Of a stretch of DNA of 64,000 nt, positions 30,528-38,575 are shown in pieces. Each line of letters begins with the position of its first letter. Position 1 is the stretch's first letter. Source of the DNA: Streptomyces sp. NBRC 109706 (lineage in GTDB: Bacteria > Actinomycetota > Actinomycetes > Streptomycetales > Streptomycetaceae); NCBI RefSeq assembly GCF_000974485.1, contig NZ_BBOM01000004.1, positions 868,001 through 932,000 of the forward strand. Direction: 5' to 3'. The translations under genes were made by a program, and so were the position numbers. The notes under the pieces are model-generated. The model saw only the letters and a program-made list of their open reading frames with translations. It was not told the origin of the DNA and did no database searches.

Positions 30528-32674
30528 CGCTCGTTTCCGGCGTCCGGCCGACCTTCGCTGCCGCTGCCGCTGCCGCCGGCGTCCGGCTGACTTCCGCCAC
30601 CCTCGCCGGCCGACGGGCTCTCGCCTCCGGCGGAGCCGCCTTCGGCGTCCGCCGAACGGGCGTTGGCGCTCGCCTCGCGCCCGCTGGCGCTGCCGGCGGG
30701 GTTGTCGCCTTCGGCGTTCACCGGACGAGTGTCGTCGTTTGCCCCGTTCTGGCCGGCGGTTGCGGTGCCGGCGTCCGGCTGGCTGTCGCCGGGCTGCTCG
30801 CCGCCGGTGTCGGCCGGCGGGGCCGCACTTGCGGCGTTCGCGGAACGGGATTTGTCGTTCGCGTCGTCCTTGTTCGTGCCAGCCGCGCTGGCCGTGGCGG
30901 TGTCGTCGTCCGCTTCGCGACCGCCGTTGCCGGCGCTTGCGGCGCCGGTCGTGTTGCCGCTGGCCGACGGGGTGTCGCCTTCGGCGTTCGCCTTGTCGTT
31001 GCCCTCGCCGGCCGCGCCGGCCGCGCCGGTCGTGTTGCCGCTGGCCGACGGGGTGTCGCCTTCGGCGTTCGCCTTGTCGTTGCCCTCGCCGGCCGCGCCG
31101 GCCGCGCCGGCCGTGGTGCCGCTGGTCGACGGGCCCGCGCCTTCGGTGTTCGCGGAACGAGCGTTGTCGTTCGCCTCGTCCTTGCCGGTGCCCGCGGCGC
31201 CAGCCGCGCCGGCCCCGGTCAGCCCCGTGCCCGCGCCGGCCGTGCCGGCTTCCGCCGGCCCCGCGCCTGCGGCGCCGGCCGGCTCGTCGCCTGCCGCGCC
31301 GCCGTCGCCGGCCTCTGCCGGCGTCGTCCTGTCGGCCGCGGCGCCAGCCGCTCGGCGTCGGAAGCTCAGGAGGGTGCCGATGAGGATGCCGGCGAGGAGG
31401 CCGATGCCGATGATCCAGGGGAGGGGGCCCATGCCGTCGTCGTCCGAGGCGTTCTCGTCGCCGTCGGCGTGGCCGGCCGGGGTCTCGGCCGGGTCGGGGC
31501 CGAGTTCGGCCAGCAGCGTCAGCAGGTTGGTGCCGCCGAAGTCCGTCGGCGAGGTGTCGGTCGCCTGGGCGACGAGCACCAGCAGGCCGAGCGCCGTCGG
31601 GTTGGTGGCGTAGTCGGCCCATTCGGCGTGGTGGGTGCGCAGCCAATCCAGCGGCGCCCGCGCCTCCTCGTGGTGGCCGCCGGCCGACAGCGCCAGCACC
31701 GCGCGCGCCGTGGTGCCGAAGTCCGGCTGGGTCTCGCCGCCGGGGGGCGTGGACTCCAGCCGTCCCTCGCCCCGTTCCAGCGCGCCCGCGAGCTGCGCGG
31801 CACCGGCCGCGCCCACCGTGGCCTCCGGGCTCAACGGTGCGCCGGTGGACCCGGCGTCCGCGTCCGCCTCCGCGTCGGAGTCCGCGTCGTCGGAGCAGTC
31901 CAGCGCGGTGACCGGAGCCGACACCGTGTCCTGGGCGACGATCAGCCCGCTGCCGTAGGCCGCCAACACCGCGTCCACCGTCGCCATATCGCTGGCGAAG
32001 AGCTGGCCGGACTCCTCGTCCGGCTGCCAGGCGAACGCGCCGCGCTGGTCCTCGGGCGCTTCGCAGCCCAGTTGTAGTTCGGCCAGCGCCGAGTAGCCCG
32101 AACTGCCCTCGCGGACCACCTCGTTCGGGTCCACGCCGGCCGCGGCGAGCGCGCCGATCACCACGGCCGTGGAGTTCGCGTCGCTGGCGCCGCCGGGCGT
32201 GAAGCTCCAGCCGCCGTCCTCGTTCTGCACGCCGGTGAGCCAGGCGACGCCGGCGTCCACCGCGTCGTCATGGCCGCCGACGGCGGCCAACGCCTGCACG
32301 GCCAGCGCCGTGGCGTTGGACTCGGAGGCGGTGACATCCGCGCAGGGCTCCCCGGGGTCGGCCCGGAACGCGAGGAACGAGCCGTCCGCGCACTGCTGGC
32401 CGACCAGCCAGTCCACCGCCTCCGTCGCCGGGGTGTAGCCCGAGGTGTGCTGGGCGAGCAGCGCGTAGGACTGCCGCCACACCCCGTCGTAGCTGGGGTC
32501 GGCGTCGCCGAAGAGCGCTTCCGGCGCCTCCGCCGGAGGCGGCGCCACCGGGTCCTCGGCGAGCGCGGTCGGCGCCAACGCGGTGAGCAGCAGGGCGCCC
32601 GCGCCGGAGAGCGCGAGCGCGCCGAGGCGGGCGGCGCGCGGCGCGCCCCTGAACGAGGTGCGGGGGATGAACAC
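30524..32674 (-). CDS. surface (alpha/alpha)-barrel repeat protein, probable cobalamin-binding, with long repetitive tail
   Basis: 716 aa. Signal peptide ~1-39 (ALSGAGALLLTALAPTALAED). Residues ~60-400 contain prenyltransferase/squalene-cyclase-type helix repeats: AVDWLVGQQCADGSFLAF, AGVAWLTGVQNEDGGWSFTP, DFGTTARAVLALSAGGHHEE. A span at ~417-438 (GPLPWIIGIGLLAGILIGTLL) ends in FRRR. The last ~278 residues are Gly/Ala/Asn/Asp-rich and repetitive. The (alpha/alpha) barrel also builds the cobalamin-binding N-domain of transcobalamin, and this gene directly follows a cobalamin riboswitch. GTG 32674 is chosen because gaaagg lies upstream; earlier frames enter the riboswitch. Confidence 0.78.
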   Translation of the reverse strand: MFIPRTSFRGAPRAARLGALALSGAGALLLTALAPTALAEDPVAPPPAEAPEALFGDADPSYDGVWRQSYALLAQHTSGYTPATEAVDWLVGQQCADGSFLAFRADPGEPCADVTASESNATALAVQALAAVGGHDDAVDAGVAWLTGVQNEDGGWSFTPGGASDANSTAVVIGALAAAGVDPNEVVREGSSGYSALAELQLGCEAPEDQRGAFAWQPDEESGQLFASDMATVDAVLAAYGSGLIVAQDTVSAPVTALDCSDDADSDAEADADAGSTGAPLSPEATVGAAGAAQLAGALERGEGRLESTPPGGETQPDFGTTARAVLALSAGGHHEEARAPLDWLRTHHAEWADYATNPTALGLLVLVAQATDTSPTDFGGTNLLTLLAELGPDPAETPAGHADGDENASDDDGMGPLPWIIGIGLLAGILIGTLLSFRRRAAGAAADRTTPAEAGDGGAAGDEPAGAAGAGPAEAGTAGAGTGLTGAGAAGAAGTGKDEANDNARSANTEGAGPSTSGTTAGAAGAAGEGNDKANAEGDTPSASGNTTGAAGAAGEGNDKANAEGDTPSASGNTTGAASAGNGGREADDDTATASAAGTNKDDANDKSRSANAASAAPPADTGGEQPGDSQPDAGTATAGQNGANDDTRPVNAEGDNPAGSASGREASANARSADAEGGSAGGESPSAGEGGGSQPDAGGSGSGSEGRPDAGNER
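30942..31103. repeat. 81-bp tandem repeat, two identical units
   Basis: Units at 30942-31022 and 31023-31103 appear identical, 27 codons each, encoding the NDKANAEGDTPSASGNTT-containing segment of the disordered tail. A third degenerate unit follows towards 31180. In-frame length makes expansion or contraction tolerable. Confidence 0.85.
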
Positions 32675-32749
32675 GCGGAAGCCTTTCGCTGTGCCGGTCG
32701 CCGGCACGCCGACCGCCATGACGCGGCCATGCGTCATGCGGCACCGGGC

Positions 32750-32935
32750 GCGACGCCGTACTCCTCGACGGTGTCGGTCGCCGAGTCGACGACCTGAGCC
32801 AGGGCCTTTCACGGGTGGGCGTTCCGGCTCGCGCGGCGCCGGTCGGCGTCGCGCTCACGGCTGCGGGTCAGCGTCGGATTCGCACCGACTTTCCCCACTC
32901 GTGAGTGACTGATGGGGCTCACTCTAACGGCCCCG
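32750..32935 (-). promoter_or_regulatory. cobalamin riboswitch
   Basis: On the minus strand the leader contains GGGGAAAGTCGGTGCGAA, TCCGACGCTGACCCGCAGCC and GTGAGC (core 32854-32897), the conserved centre of the cobalamin aptamer. Upstream paired sequence is at 32900-32935 and a downstream GGCCCTGGCTCAGG region (~32790-32805) lies where the B12 box should be. It precedes an ECF operon; binding of adenosyl- or other cobalamin should reduce expression. Outer limits are approximate. Confidence 0.9.
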
Positions 32936-33125
32936 GTTCCCGCTCCGGCCGCTCGCTCCCCGGCCGCGCCCCGGGCGCGGGCGCACGTCCGGCGGGTCGA
33001 GGCCGCCTGGTGCCCGCTGTCGTCGGGGGCGATAATCACCCCACCCGCCGCAATTCCACCCGACCCCCGGCGAGTAGTGTTCGTGCGTACCCGCGAGTAG
33101 GTAGCGGCAGACCGAGGGAGCGTGT

Positions 33126-34424
33126 GTGGCGGCGGAGGCCGGGGCGGATCGCCCGATCAGGATCGCGCTGCTCAGCTACAAGGGGAACCCCTTCTGTGGT
33201 GGTCAGGGCGTCTATGTCCGGCATCTCTCCCGGGAGTTGGTCGCCCTGGGCCACCGGGTCGAGGTGCTGGGCGCCCAGCCCTATCCCGAGCTGGATCCTG
33301 GCGTCGGGCTGCACAAGGTGCCCAGCCTGGATCTCTACCGGCAGCCCGATCCGTTCCGCACGCCGGGGCGCAAGGAGTACCGGGACTGGATCGACGTCCT
33401 CGAAGTCGCCACCATGTGGACCGGCGGCTTCCCCGAGCCGCTGACCTTCTCGCTCCGCGCCCGCCGCGAACTCGCCGCGCGGCGCCATGAGTTCGATGTG
33501 GTGCACGACAACCAGACGCTGGGCTACGGCCTGTTGGGCCTGGACGGCGGACGCCTCGGCCTGCCGCTGGTCACCACCATCCACCACCCCATCACCGTGG
33601 ACCGCCGGCTGGAGTTGGCGGCGGCCGAACGGCGGAGCCGCCGGTACGCGGTGCGCCGCTGGTACGGCTTCACCCGCATGCAGGGCCGGGTCGCCAGGCG
33701 GCTGCCCACCGTGCTCACGGTCTCCGGATCGTCCCGTCGGGAGATCGTGGAGGACTTCGCGGTGCCGGCGGAACGTGTCTCGGTGGTGCCGATAGGCGCC
33801 GACACCCGGGTCTTCCGCCCGGACCCGGCCACGCCCAGGGTCCCCGGCCGGATCATCACCACCTCCAGCGCCGACGCCCCGCTCAAGGGCCTGGTGTTCC
33901 TGGTCGAGGCGCTGGCCAAGCTGCGCACGGAGCGCCCGGGGACGCATCTGGTGGTGGTGGGCAACCGGCCGGAGTCGGGGCCGGTGCGCGACGCCCTGGA
34001 GCGGTTCGGGCTCGGCGGCGCCGTCGAGTTCGTCAAGGGCGTCAGCGACGCGGAGTTGGCCACGCTGGTGCGCGGCGCCCAGGTCGCGTGCGTGCCCTCC
34101 CTCTACGAGGGGTTCTGCCTGCCCGCCGCCGAGGCGATGGCGGCCGGCACCCCGTTGGTCGCCACCACGGGCGGGGCGATCCCCGAGGTCACCGGGCCCG
34201 ACGGGGAGACCTGTCTGGCCGTGCCGCCCGGCGACGCCGGCGCGCTGGCCGAGGCGCTGGGCCGGCTGTTGGACGACGAGCCGCTGCGTGAACGGTTGGC
34301 TGCGGCGGCCATGGAACGGGTGCTCGCCCGCTTCACCTGGGAGCACACGGCGCGCGCCACCGTCGCCCACTACCGGGCGGCCATCGCGGCCGGGCGCCGT
34401 TCGGGCCGCCGGCGCCGACCGTAG
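33126..34424 (+). CDS. family 4 (GT-B) glycosyltransferase
   Basis: 432 aa. N-terminal IRIALLSYKGNPFCGGQGVYVRHLSREL (glycine-rich acceptor-side loop) and C-terminal donor site VPSLYEGFCLPAAEAMAAGTPLVAT with the EX7E-type Glu pair. It transfers a sugar from a nucleotide donor, probably to a lipid or secondary metabolite. GTG 33126 follows gagggagcgtgt. It leads a set of plus-strand genes with a methyltransferase and an alpha-barrel protein, suggesting a common modification pathway. Confidence 0.9.
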   Translation: MAAEAGADRPIRIALLSYKGNPFCGGQGVYVRHLSRELVALGHRVEVLGAQPYPELDPGVGLHKVPSLDLYRQPDPFRTPGRKEYRDWIDVLEVATMWTGGFPEPLTFSLRARRELAARRHEFDVVHDNQTLGYGLLGLDGGRLGLPLVTTIHHPITVDRRLELAAAERRSRRYAVRRWYGFTRMQGRVARRLPTVLTVSGSSRREIVEDFAVPAERVSVVPIGADTRVFRPDPATPRVPGRIITTSSADAPLKGLVFLVEALAKLRTERPGTHLVVVGNRPESGPVRDALERFGLGGAVEFVKGVSDAELATLVRGAQVACVPSLYEGFCLPAAEAMAAGTPLVATTGGAIPEVTGPDGETCLAVPPGDAGALAEALGRLLDDEPLRERLAAAAMERVLARFTWEHTARATVAHYRAAIAAGRRSGRRRRP

Positions 34425-34535
34425 GGGCAACCGCCCCAGCCGACCGTTCCGTTGACGACCGTCCCGTTTGACGACCACCGGCCGATGCCGGCCGAAGCCG
34501 GCCCAGGCCGGCCGACGAGAGAAAGGGTTGACCGC

Positions 34536-35309
34536 GTGCTGACCGTGGACTTCTCCCGCTTCCCGCTCGCCCCCGGCGACCGCGTCCTCGACCTGGGCTG
34601 TGGCGCGGGGCGGCACGCCTTCGAGTGCTACCGACGCGGCGCGCGGGTGGTGGCGCTGGACCGGGACGGCGCCGAAGTGCGGCAGGTCGCCGGCTGGTTG
34701 GCCGCGATGCGGGACGCCGGCGAGGCGCCGGCGGGCGCCGAGGCCGTCGCGGTCGAGGGCGACGCGCTGGCGCTGCCGTTCCCCGACGACAGCTTCGACG
34801 CGCTGATCGTCTCCGAGGTGATGGAGCACATCCCGGACGACAAGGGCCTGTTGGCCGAGGCCGTCCGGGTGCTGCGGCCCGGCGGACGGATCGCGGTGAC
34901 CGTGCCCAGATACGGCCCGGAACGCGTCTGTTGGGCGCTGAGCGACGCCTACCACCAGGTGGAGGGCGGGCATATCCGGATCTACCGGGCGGACCAACTC
35001 CTCGGCCGGCTCCGCGAGGCGGGCCTGCGCCCCTATGGCACCCACCACGCGCACGCGCTGCACGCGCCGTACTGGTGGCTCAAGTGCGCGCTGGGCGTGG
35101 ACAACGACCGGGTGCTCCCGGTCCGCGCCTACCACAAGCTGCTGGTCTGGGACCTGATGAAGCGGCCCCTGGCCACCCGGGTCGCCGAGGCCGCGCTCAA
35201 CCCCGTCCTCGGCAAGAGCTTCGTCGCCTACGCCACCAAGCCGCACGCCGAGCCGCATGCCAAGCCCCAGGCGCGGCCGGTCGAGGGGCGGGGCCGTGGA
35301 ACGTCCTGA
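34536..35309 (+). CDS. class I SAM-dependent methyltransferase
   Basis: 257 aa. Motif I is GDRVLDLGCGAGRHAFECYRRG, followed by VVALDRDG (motif II), ALPFPDDSFDALIVSEVMEHI and LRPGGRIAVTVPR. The enzyme is of UbiE/COQ5 type; substrate unknown. GTG 34536 is preferred (agagaaaggg upstream, family-like VLTVDFSRFPLAPGDR opening) over TTG 34452. The C-terminal KPHAEPHAKPQARP stretch is a short repeat. Its end overlaps the next gene by 14 bases. Confidence 0.85.
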   Translation: MLTVDFSRFPLAPGDRVLDLGCGAGRHAFECYRRGARVVALDRDGAEVRQVAGWLAAMRDAGEAPAGAEAVAVEGDALALPFPDDSFDALIVSEVMEHIPDDKGLLAEAVRVLRPGGRIAVTVPRYGPERVCWALSDAYHQVEGGHIRIYRADQLLGRLREAGLRPYGTHHAHALHAPYWWLKCALGVDNDRVLPVRAYHKLLVWDLMKRPLATRVAEAALNPVLGKSFVAYATKPHAEPHAKPQARPVEGRGRGTS

Positions 35310-36384
35310 ATCCACCGGCCGGTTGGAGCTGCCCGGGGTGCTGACCGTCGCGCAGGCCGAGGAGACCGCGCGGTGGATCGGCACGGTGCAGCGTTCCGAC
35401 GGGGCCATACCCTGGTTCCCCGGCCATCATCTCGACCCCTGGGACCATGTCGAGGCCGCCATGGCCCTGGACACCGCCGGCGAACACGACCGGGCCGCCG
35501 CCGCCTACGAGTGGCTGGCCCGCCACCAGAACCGGGACGGCTCCTGGTACGCCGCCTACGCCGAGGGCGATCCGTCGCGCCCCACCGACCTCGGCAAGGA
35601 GAGCAACTTCTGCGCCTATCCGGCGGTCGGCGTGCTGCACCACTATCTGAGCACCGGGGACGACACGTTCCGCCGCCGGATGTGGCCGATGGTGCGGGCG
35701 GCCGTCGGCTTTGTGCTGGGGCTGCAACGGGACGGCGGACAACTGGGCTGGCGGCGCGAGGCGGACGGCCGGGCCGTGCCGGACGCGCTGCTCACCGGCT
35801 CCGCGTCCGGCTACCAGGCGCTGCGCTGCGCGCTGGCGTTGGCCGATCTCGCGGGCGTGGCCCAACCCGACTGGGAGATGGCCACCGGACGCCTCGGGCA
35901 CGCGGTGCGCCGCCATCCGGAGCTGTTCCTCGACAAGTCCCGCTACTCCATGGACTGGTACTACCCGGTGCTGGCCGGCGCGCTGCGCGGGGAGGCCGCC
36001 GTGGCCCGGCTGGCGGAGCGCTGGGACACCTTTGTGGTGCCGGACCTCGGGGTGCGCTGCGTGCGGGAGAACCCCTGGGTCACGGGCGGCGAGAGCGCCG
36101 AACTCGCCCTGGCGCTCTGGGCCTGCGGCGAAGAGCCGCGCGCGATAGAGGTGCTGCGCTCCATCGGACGGCTACGGACAACGGACGGTCGTTACTGGAC
36201 CGGTTTTGTCTATGCCGACGAAGCGTTCTGGCCGATCGAGCACACCACCTGGACGGCGGGCTCGGTGCTGCTGGCCGTCGCCGCGCTCACCGGCGACCAC
36301 GCCACCCGGGCGGTCTTCGGCGGCACCGCGCTCCCCGAAGGTCTCGACCCGGTCGACCCGGACTGCTGCGGCCCCCGGCCGTAG
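35296..36384 (+). CDS. prenyltransferase/terpene-cyclase-fold (alpha/alpha barrel) protein
   Basis: 362 aa, soluble. ETARWIGTVQRSDGAIPWFPGHHLDPWDHVEAAMAL and YEWLARHQNRDGSWYAAYAEGD are repeat units of an (alpha/alpha)6 barrel, commonly annotated as prenyltransferase. No DxDD cyclase motif was seen, so it is more likely a sugar- or lipid-binding or hydrolytic barrel. GTG 35296 has gaggggcggggcc upstream and overlaps the methyltransferase, implying coupled translation with the glycosyltransferase/methyltransferase pair. Confidence 0.78.
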   Translation: MERPESTGRLELPGVLTVAQAEETARWIGTVQRSDGAIPWFPGHHLDPWDHVEAAMALDTAGEHDRAAAAYEWLARHQNRDGSWYAAYAEGDPSRPTDLGKESNFCAYPAVGVLHHYLSTGDDTFRRRMWPMVRAAVGFVLGLQRDGGQLGWRREADGRAVPDALLTGSASGYQALRCALALADLAGVAQPDWEMATGRLGHAVRRHPELFLDKSRYSMDWYYPVLAGALRGEAAVARLAERWDTFVVPDLGVRCVRENPWVTGGESAELALALWACGEEPRAIEVLRSIGRLRTTDGRYWTGFVYADEAFWPIEHTTWTAGSVLLAVAALTGDHATRAVFGGTALPEGLDPVDPDCCGPRP

Positions 36385-36410
36385 GGTTGTCGTCGAACGC
36401 CCCCGAGCAG

Positions 36411-36758
36411 ATGGTGAGCCGCATGGTGGTGCGAGATCTCTACAACGTCAGGCCACGGCCCGAGGAGGGCGCTGACCCGGTCGCCCCGGAGGCCGGGGTC
36501 ACCCCGCTGACCGACGAGGAGGAACGGCGCTATCAGGCCGTGCTGTTCGGCGAGTTGGGCAACACCGTCGCCGAGCGGGGCTGGGCGCGCTGGCCGGCGT
36601 ACACGCCGGAGGACCGCCGTCGGCTGGTCGAGGTGGCCCGCCGGCTCGCCGCCCACTGGGGACAACAGGTCTTCGTCGAGGCCGAGGACGAGTGCCGCCT
36701 CCGGCTCTGCCTGGCCGAACACCGGTCCTCGGCGACCGCGCTGCCCGCGCGGCCCTGA
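36411..36758 (+). CDS. small conserved-looking hypothetical protein
   Basis: 115 aa (111 if the ATG at 36423 is used, which has ggtgag close by). MVVRDLYNVRPRPEEGADP..., then LTDEEERRYQAVLFGELGNTVAERGWARWP and RRLVEVARRLAAHWGQQVFVEAEDE. Soluble, helical and charged; no recognised domain. It begins 26 bases after the alpha-barrel gene, so probably is the last gene of that operon, and is followed by a strong terminator. Confidence 0.7.
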   Translation: MVSRMVVRDLYNVRPRPEEGADPVAPEAGVTPLTDEEERRYQAVLFGELGNTVAERGWARWPAYTPEDRRRLVEVARRLAAHWGQQVFVEAEDECRLRLCLAEHRSSATALPARP

Positions 36759-36779
36759 GCGGCCGGTCCCGGACTCAAC

Positions 36780-36822
36780 GCGGCGGGCCCCGCCGGAGGT
36801 TCACTCCGGCGGGGCCCGCCGC
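36780..36822. terminator. perfect 19-bp bidirectional terminator
   Basis: A 19-bp arm at 36780-36798 and its complement at 36804-36822 with loop GTTCA, located between convergent genes. Confidence 0.92.
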
Positions 36823-36840
36823 TTCACGCGTCAGTTGTCG

Positions 36841-37617
36841 TCAGCCGCGCTGGATACCCGAGGTGTCCTGCAGCACGCCGCGCCGCCCGTCCTGGGTCTG
36901 CGCCACCAGGGTCTGGCCGCGCTGCTCGACCGCCAGGTACCAGTTGCCCGGGGTCAACTCGGCGACCGTGCCGGGCGAACCGTCCTCGCCGTACAGCGGC
37001 CGCGCCGCCGGCACGGCGAACCAGAACGGCTGGAAGTTCGGGTCCGGGGCCGCCGGCTGGGCCGGAGCGGCCTGCTGCTGGTAGCCGCCCTGCGGCTGGC
37101 CACCGGGGTAGCCGTACCCCTGCTGCGGCTGCTGGGGCTGCTGCACACCACCGTACGGCTGCCCCGGCTGGCCGACCTGACCCGGCTGGGCCGGGGAAGA
37201 GCTGGTCAACGGCACCCGCAGCGCCGGCACCACGGGGGTGGCGGCGGCGACGCCGGCCAGCGCCAGCGCGGAGAGGAAGCCCAGGATGAGGCCGACGCCG
37301 GTGTCCGTGCCGTCCGGGCCACCCACCAGGGCCCAGAAGCCGGCCCATGGCGAGGTCACCGCGAGGGCGATGCCCCACTGGTCGAGACGCAGCCCCAGGT
37401 ACTCCTTGCCGGCGGGCAGGAACCGGGCGCCCACGATCGCCCCGGCGCCGAGCAGCCCGGCCAGGGTGAGCGAGGGCAGCAGCGGGAACAATTCGCTGGA
37501 CCAGCCGTTGACACTGAAGGGGCCCGCCTTGCGAGCGTCGAGGAACGAGAAGATGAAGAGCAGGACCGCTGCTCCGATAACTCCTGCGTCGCCTCGGGAG
37601 AGCGAGCGGTTGTTCAC
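36841..37617 (-). CDS. integral membrane protein with Pro/Gln-rich C-terminus (DUF5336-like)
   Basis: 258 aa from GTG 37617 (aaggatctgat upstream). Four spans in the first 150 residues: GVIGAAVLLFIFSFLDA, LFPLLPSLTLAGLLGAGAI, GIALAVTSPWAGFWALVGG and LILGFLSALALAGVAAATPVV. Then a Gly/Gln/Pro/Tyr-rich low-complexity linker (QPYGGVQQPQQPQQGYGYPG) and a C-terminal segment with FWFAVPAARPLYGEDGSPG and GNWYLAVEQRGQTLVAQTQDG, which may be a small beta domain. The architecture resembles DUF5336 proteins; role unknown. Confidence 0.7.
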   Translation of the reverse strand: MNNRSLSRGDAGVIGAAVLLFIFSFLDARKAGPFSVNGWSSELFPLLPSLTLAGLLGAGAIVGARFLPAGKEYLGLRLDQWGIALAVTSPWAGFWALVGGPDGTDTGVGLILGFLSALALAGVAAATPVVPALRVPLTSSSPAQPGQVGQPGQPYGGVQQPQQPQQGYGYPGGQPQGGYQQQAAPAQPAAPDPNFQPFWFAVPAARPLYGEDGSPGTVAELTPGNWYLAVEQRGQTLVAQTQDGRRGVLQDTSGIQRG

Positions 37618-37794
37618 ATCAGATCCTTTGTCGTTCTCGTCGTCTTGGGTCGGATCGGGTCGGGCAGAGCGAGCCCCATCGTACGGATGAACACCGACCC
37701 GGGTGTCGCGGAGGGGTTGACTGTTTCCCAGGCGACACGCTTGTGATGAGGTCGTGACCTCGTCCACAGTTGTGTGGGCGAAGGCCGCCGCAGG

Positions 37795-38472
37795 TCAGTG
37801 GCCCGGGCCCACCCGTCTGAGCACGCGCAGCGTGTTCCGGGTGCTCACCTCGGCGAACGCCCCGCTCTCCAGCGCCCGTAGCCAGACGCGGTACGGGGCC
37901 TGCCCGCCGTCCGCCGGGTCGGGGAACACATCGTGGATGACGAGCGATCCGCCCTCGGCCAGCCGGGGAACCCAACTCTCGTAGTCCGCCATGGCATGGG
38001 CCTCGGTATGGCCGCCGTCGATGAAGACCAGCCCGAACCGTCCGCCGCCGTTCCCGCCGAGCGCGGCGGCCACCGTGGGGGACGCCCCCACCAGGGCCAC
38101 CACATGCTCCTCAAGCCCGGCGGCGGCCACCGTGCGACGGAAGAGCGGCAGCGTGTCCATCCGACCCGGCAGGTCGGGATCGGCCAACTCCGGGTCCGCG
38201 TACTCCTCCCCCGGCTGCTGCTCCTCGCTGCCCCGGTGGTGGTCAACCGTGACGGCGACCGTGCCGGCCGTCCGCGCGGCGGCGGCCAGCAGCAGAGTGG
38301 AACGGCCGCAGTAGCTGCCGATCTCCAGCAGCGGCAGCCCGAGCCCGGCCGCCTCGACCGCGCTCGCGTACAGCGCCAGCCCCTCGTCGACGGGCATGAA
38401 GCCCTTCGCCGCTTCGAAGGCGGCGCGCACCTCCGGCTCGGGGGCGATCACGTCGCCCTCGTCGTCACGCAC
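37795..38472 (-). CDS. class I SAM-dependent methyltransferase (Methyltransf_24-like)
   Basis: 225 aa. PLLEIGSYCGRSTLLLAAAAR is motif I; VAVTVDHHRGSEEQQ and LVFIDGGHTEAHAMADYESW, followed by GGSLVIHDVFPDP, match the O-methyltransferase-like family 24. Substrate unknown. GTG 38472 is chosen because ccagggggacaa lies immediately upstream. Between this gene and the next minus-strand gene is a 177-bp gap containing a 14-bp inverted repeat GAGGTCGTGACCTC at 37748-37761. Confidence 0.82.
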   Translation of the reverse strand: MRDDEGDVIAPEPEVRAAFEAAKGFMPVDEGLALYASAVEAAGLGLPLLEIGSYCGRSTLLLAAAARTAGTVAVTVDHHRGSEEQQPGEEYADPELADPDLPGRMDTLPLFRRTVAAAGLEEHVVALVGASPTVAAALGGNGGGRFGLVFIDGGHTEAHAMADYESWVPRLAEGGSLVIHDVFPDPADGGQAPYRVWLRALESGAFAEVSTRNTLRVLRRVGPGH

Positions 38473-38520
38473 TTGTCCCCCTGGATGCCTGTGCCTGCCT
38501 CCCACATGCTGCCCTATCAA

Positions 38521-38553
38521 CCCGCCCGGACCCCAATCGGGGCACCGGGCGGG
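38521..38553 (-). terminator. nested hairpin terminator
   Basis: CCCGCCCGG (38521-38529) pairs with CCGGGCGGG (38545-38553); an inner CCCC/GGGG stem fits inside. It lies ~20 bases past the stop of the 432-aa gene on the minus strand. Confidence 0.75.
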
Positions 38554-38575
38554 CCGTCCCGGGCCCGGCCACCGG

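Noticed and set aside
32674..32812. N-terminal extension of the barrel protein to 32812 or 32737
   Set aside because: Runs into the cobalamin riboswitch and lacks ribosome sites; GTG 32674 precedes a proper signal peptide.
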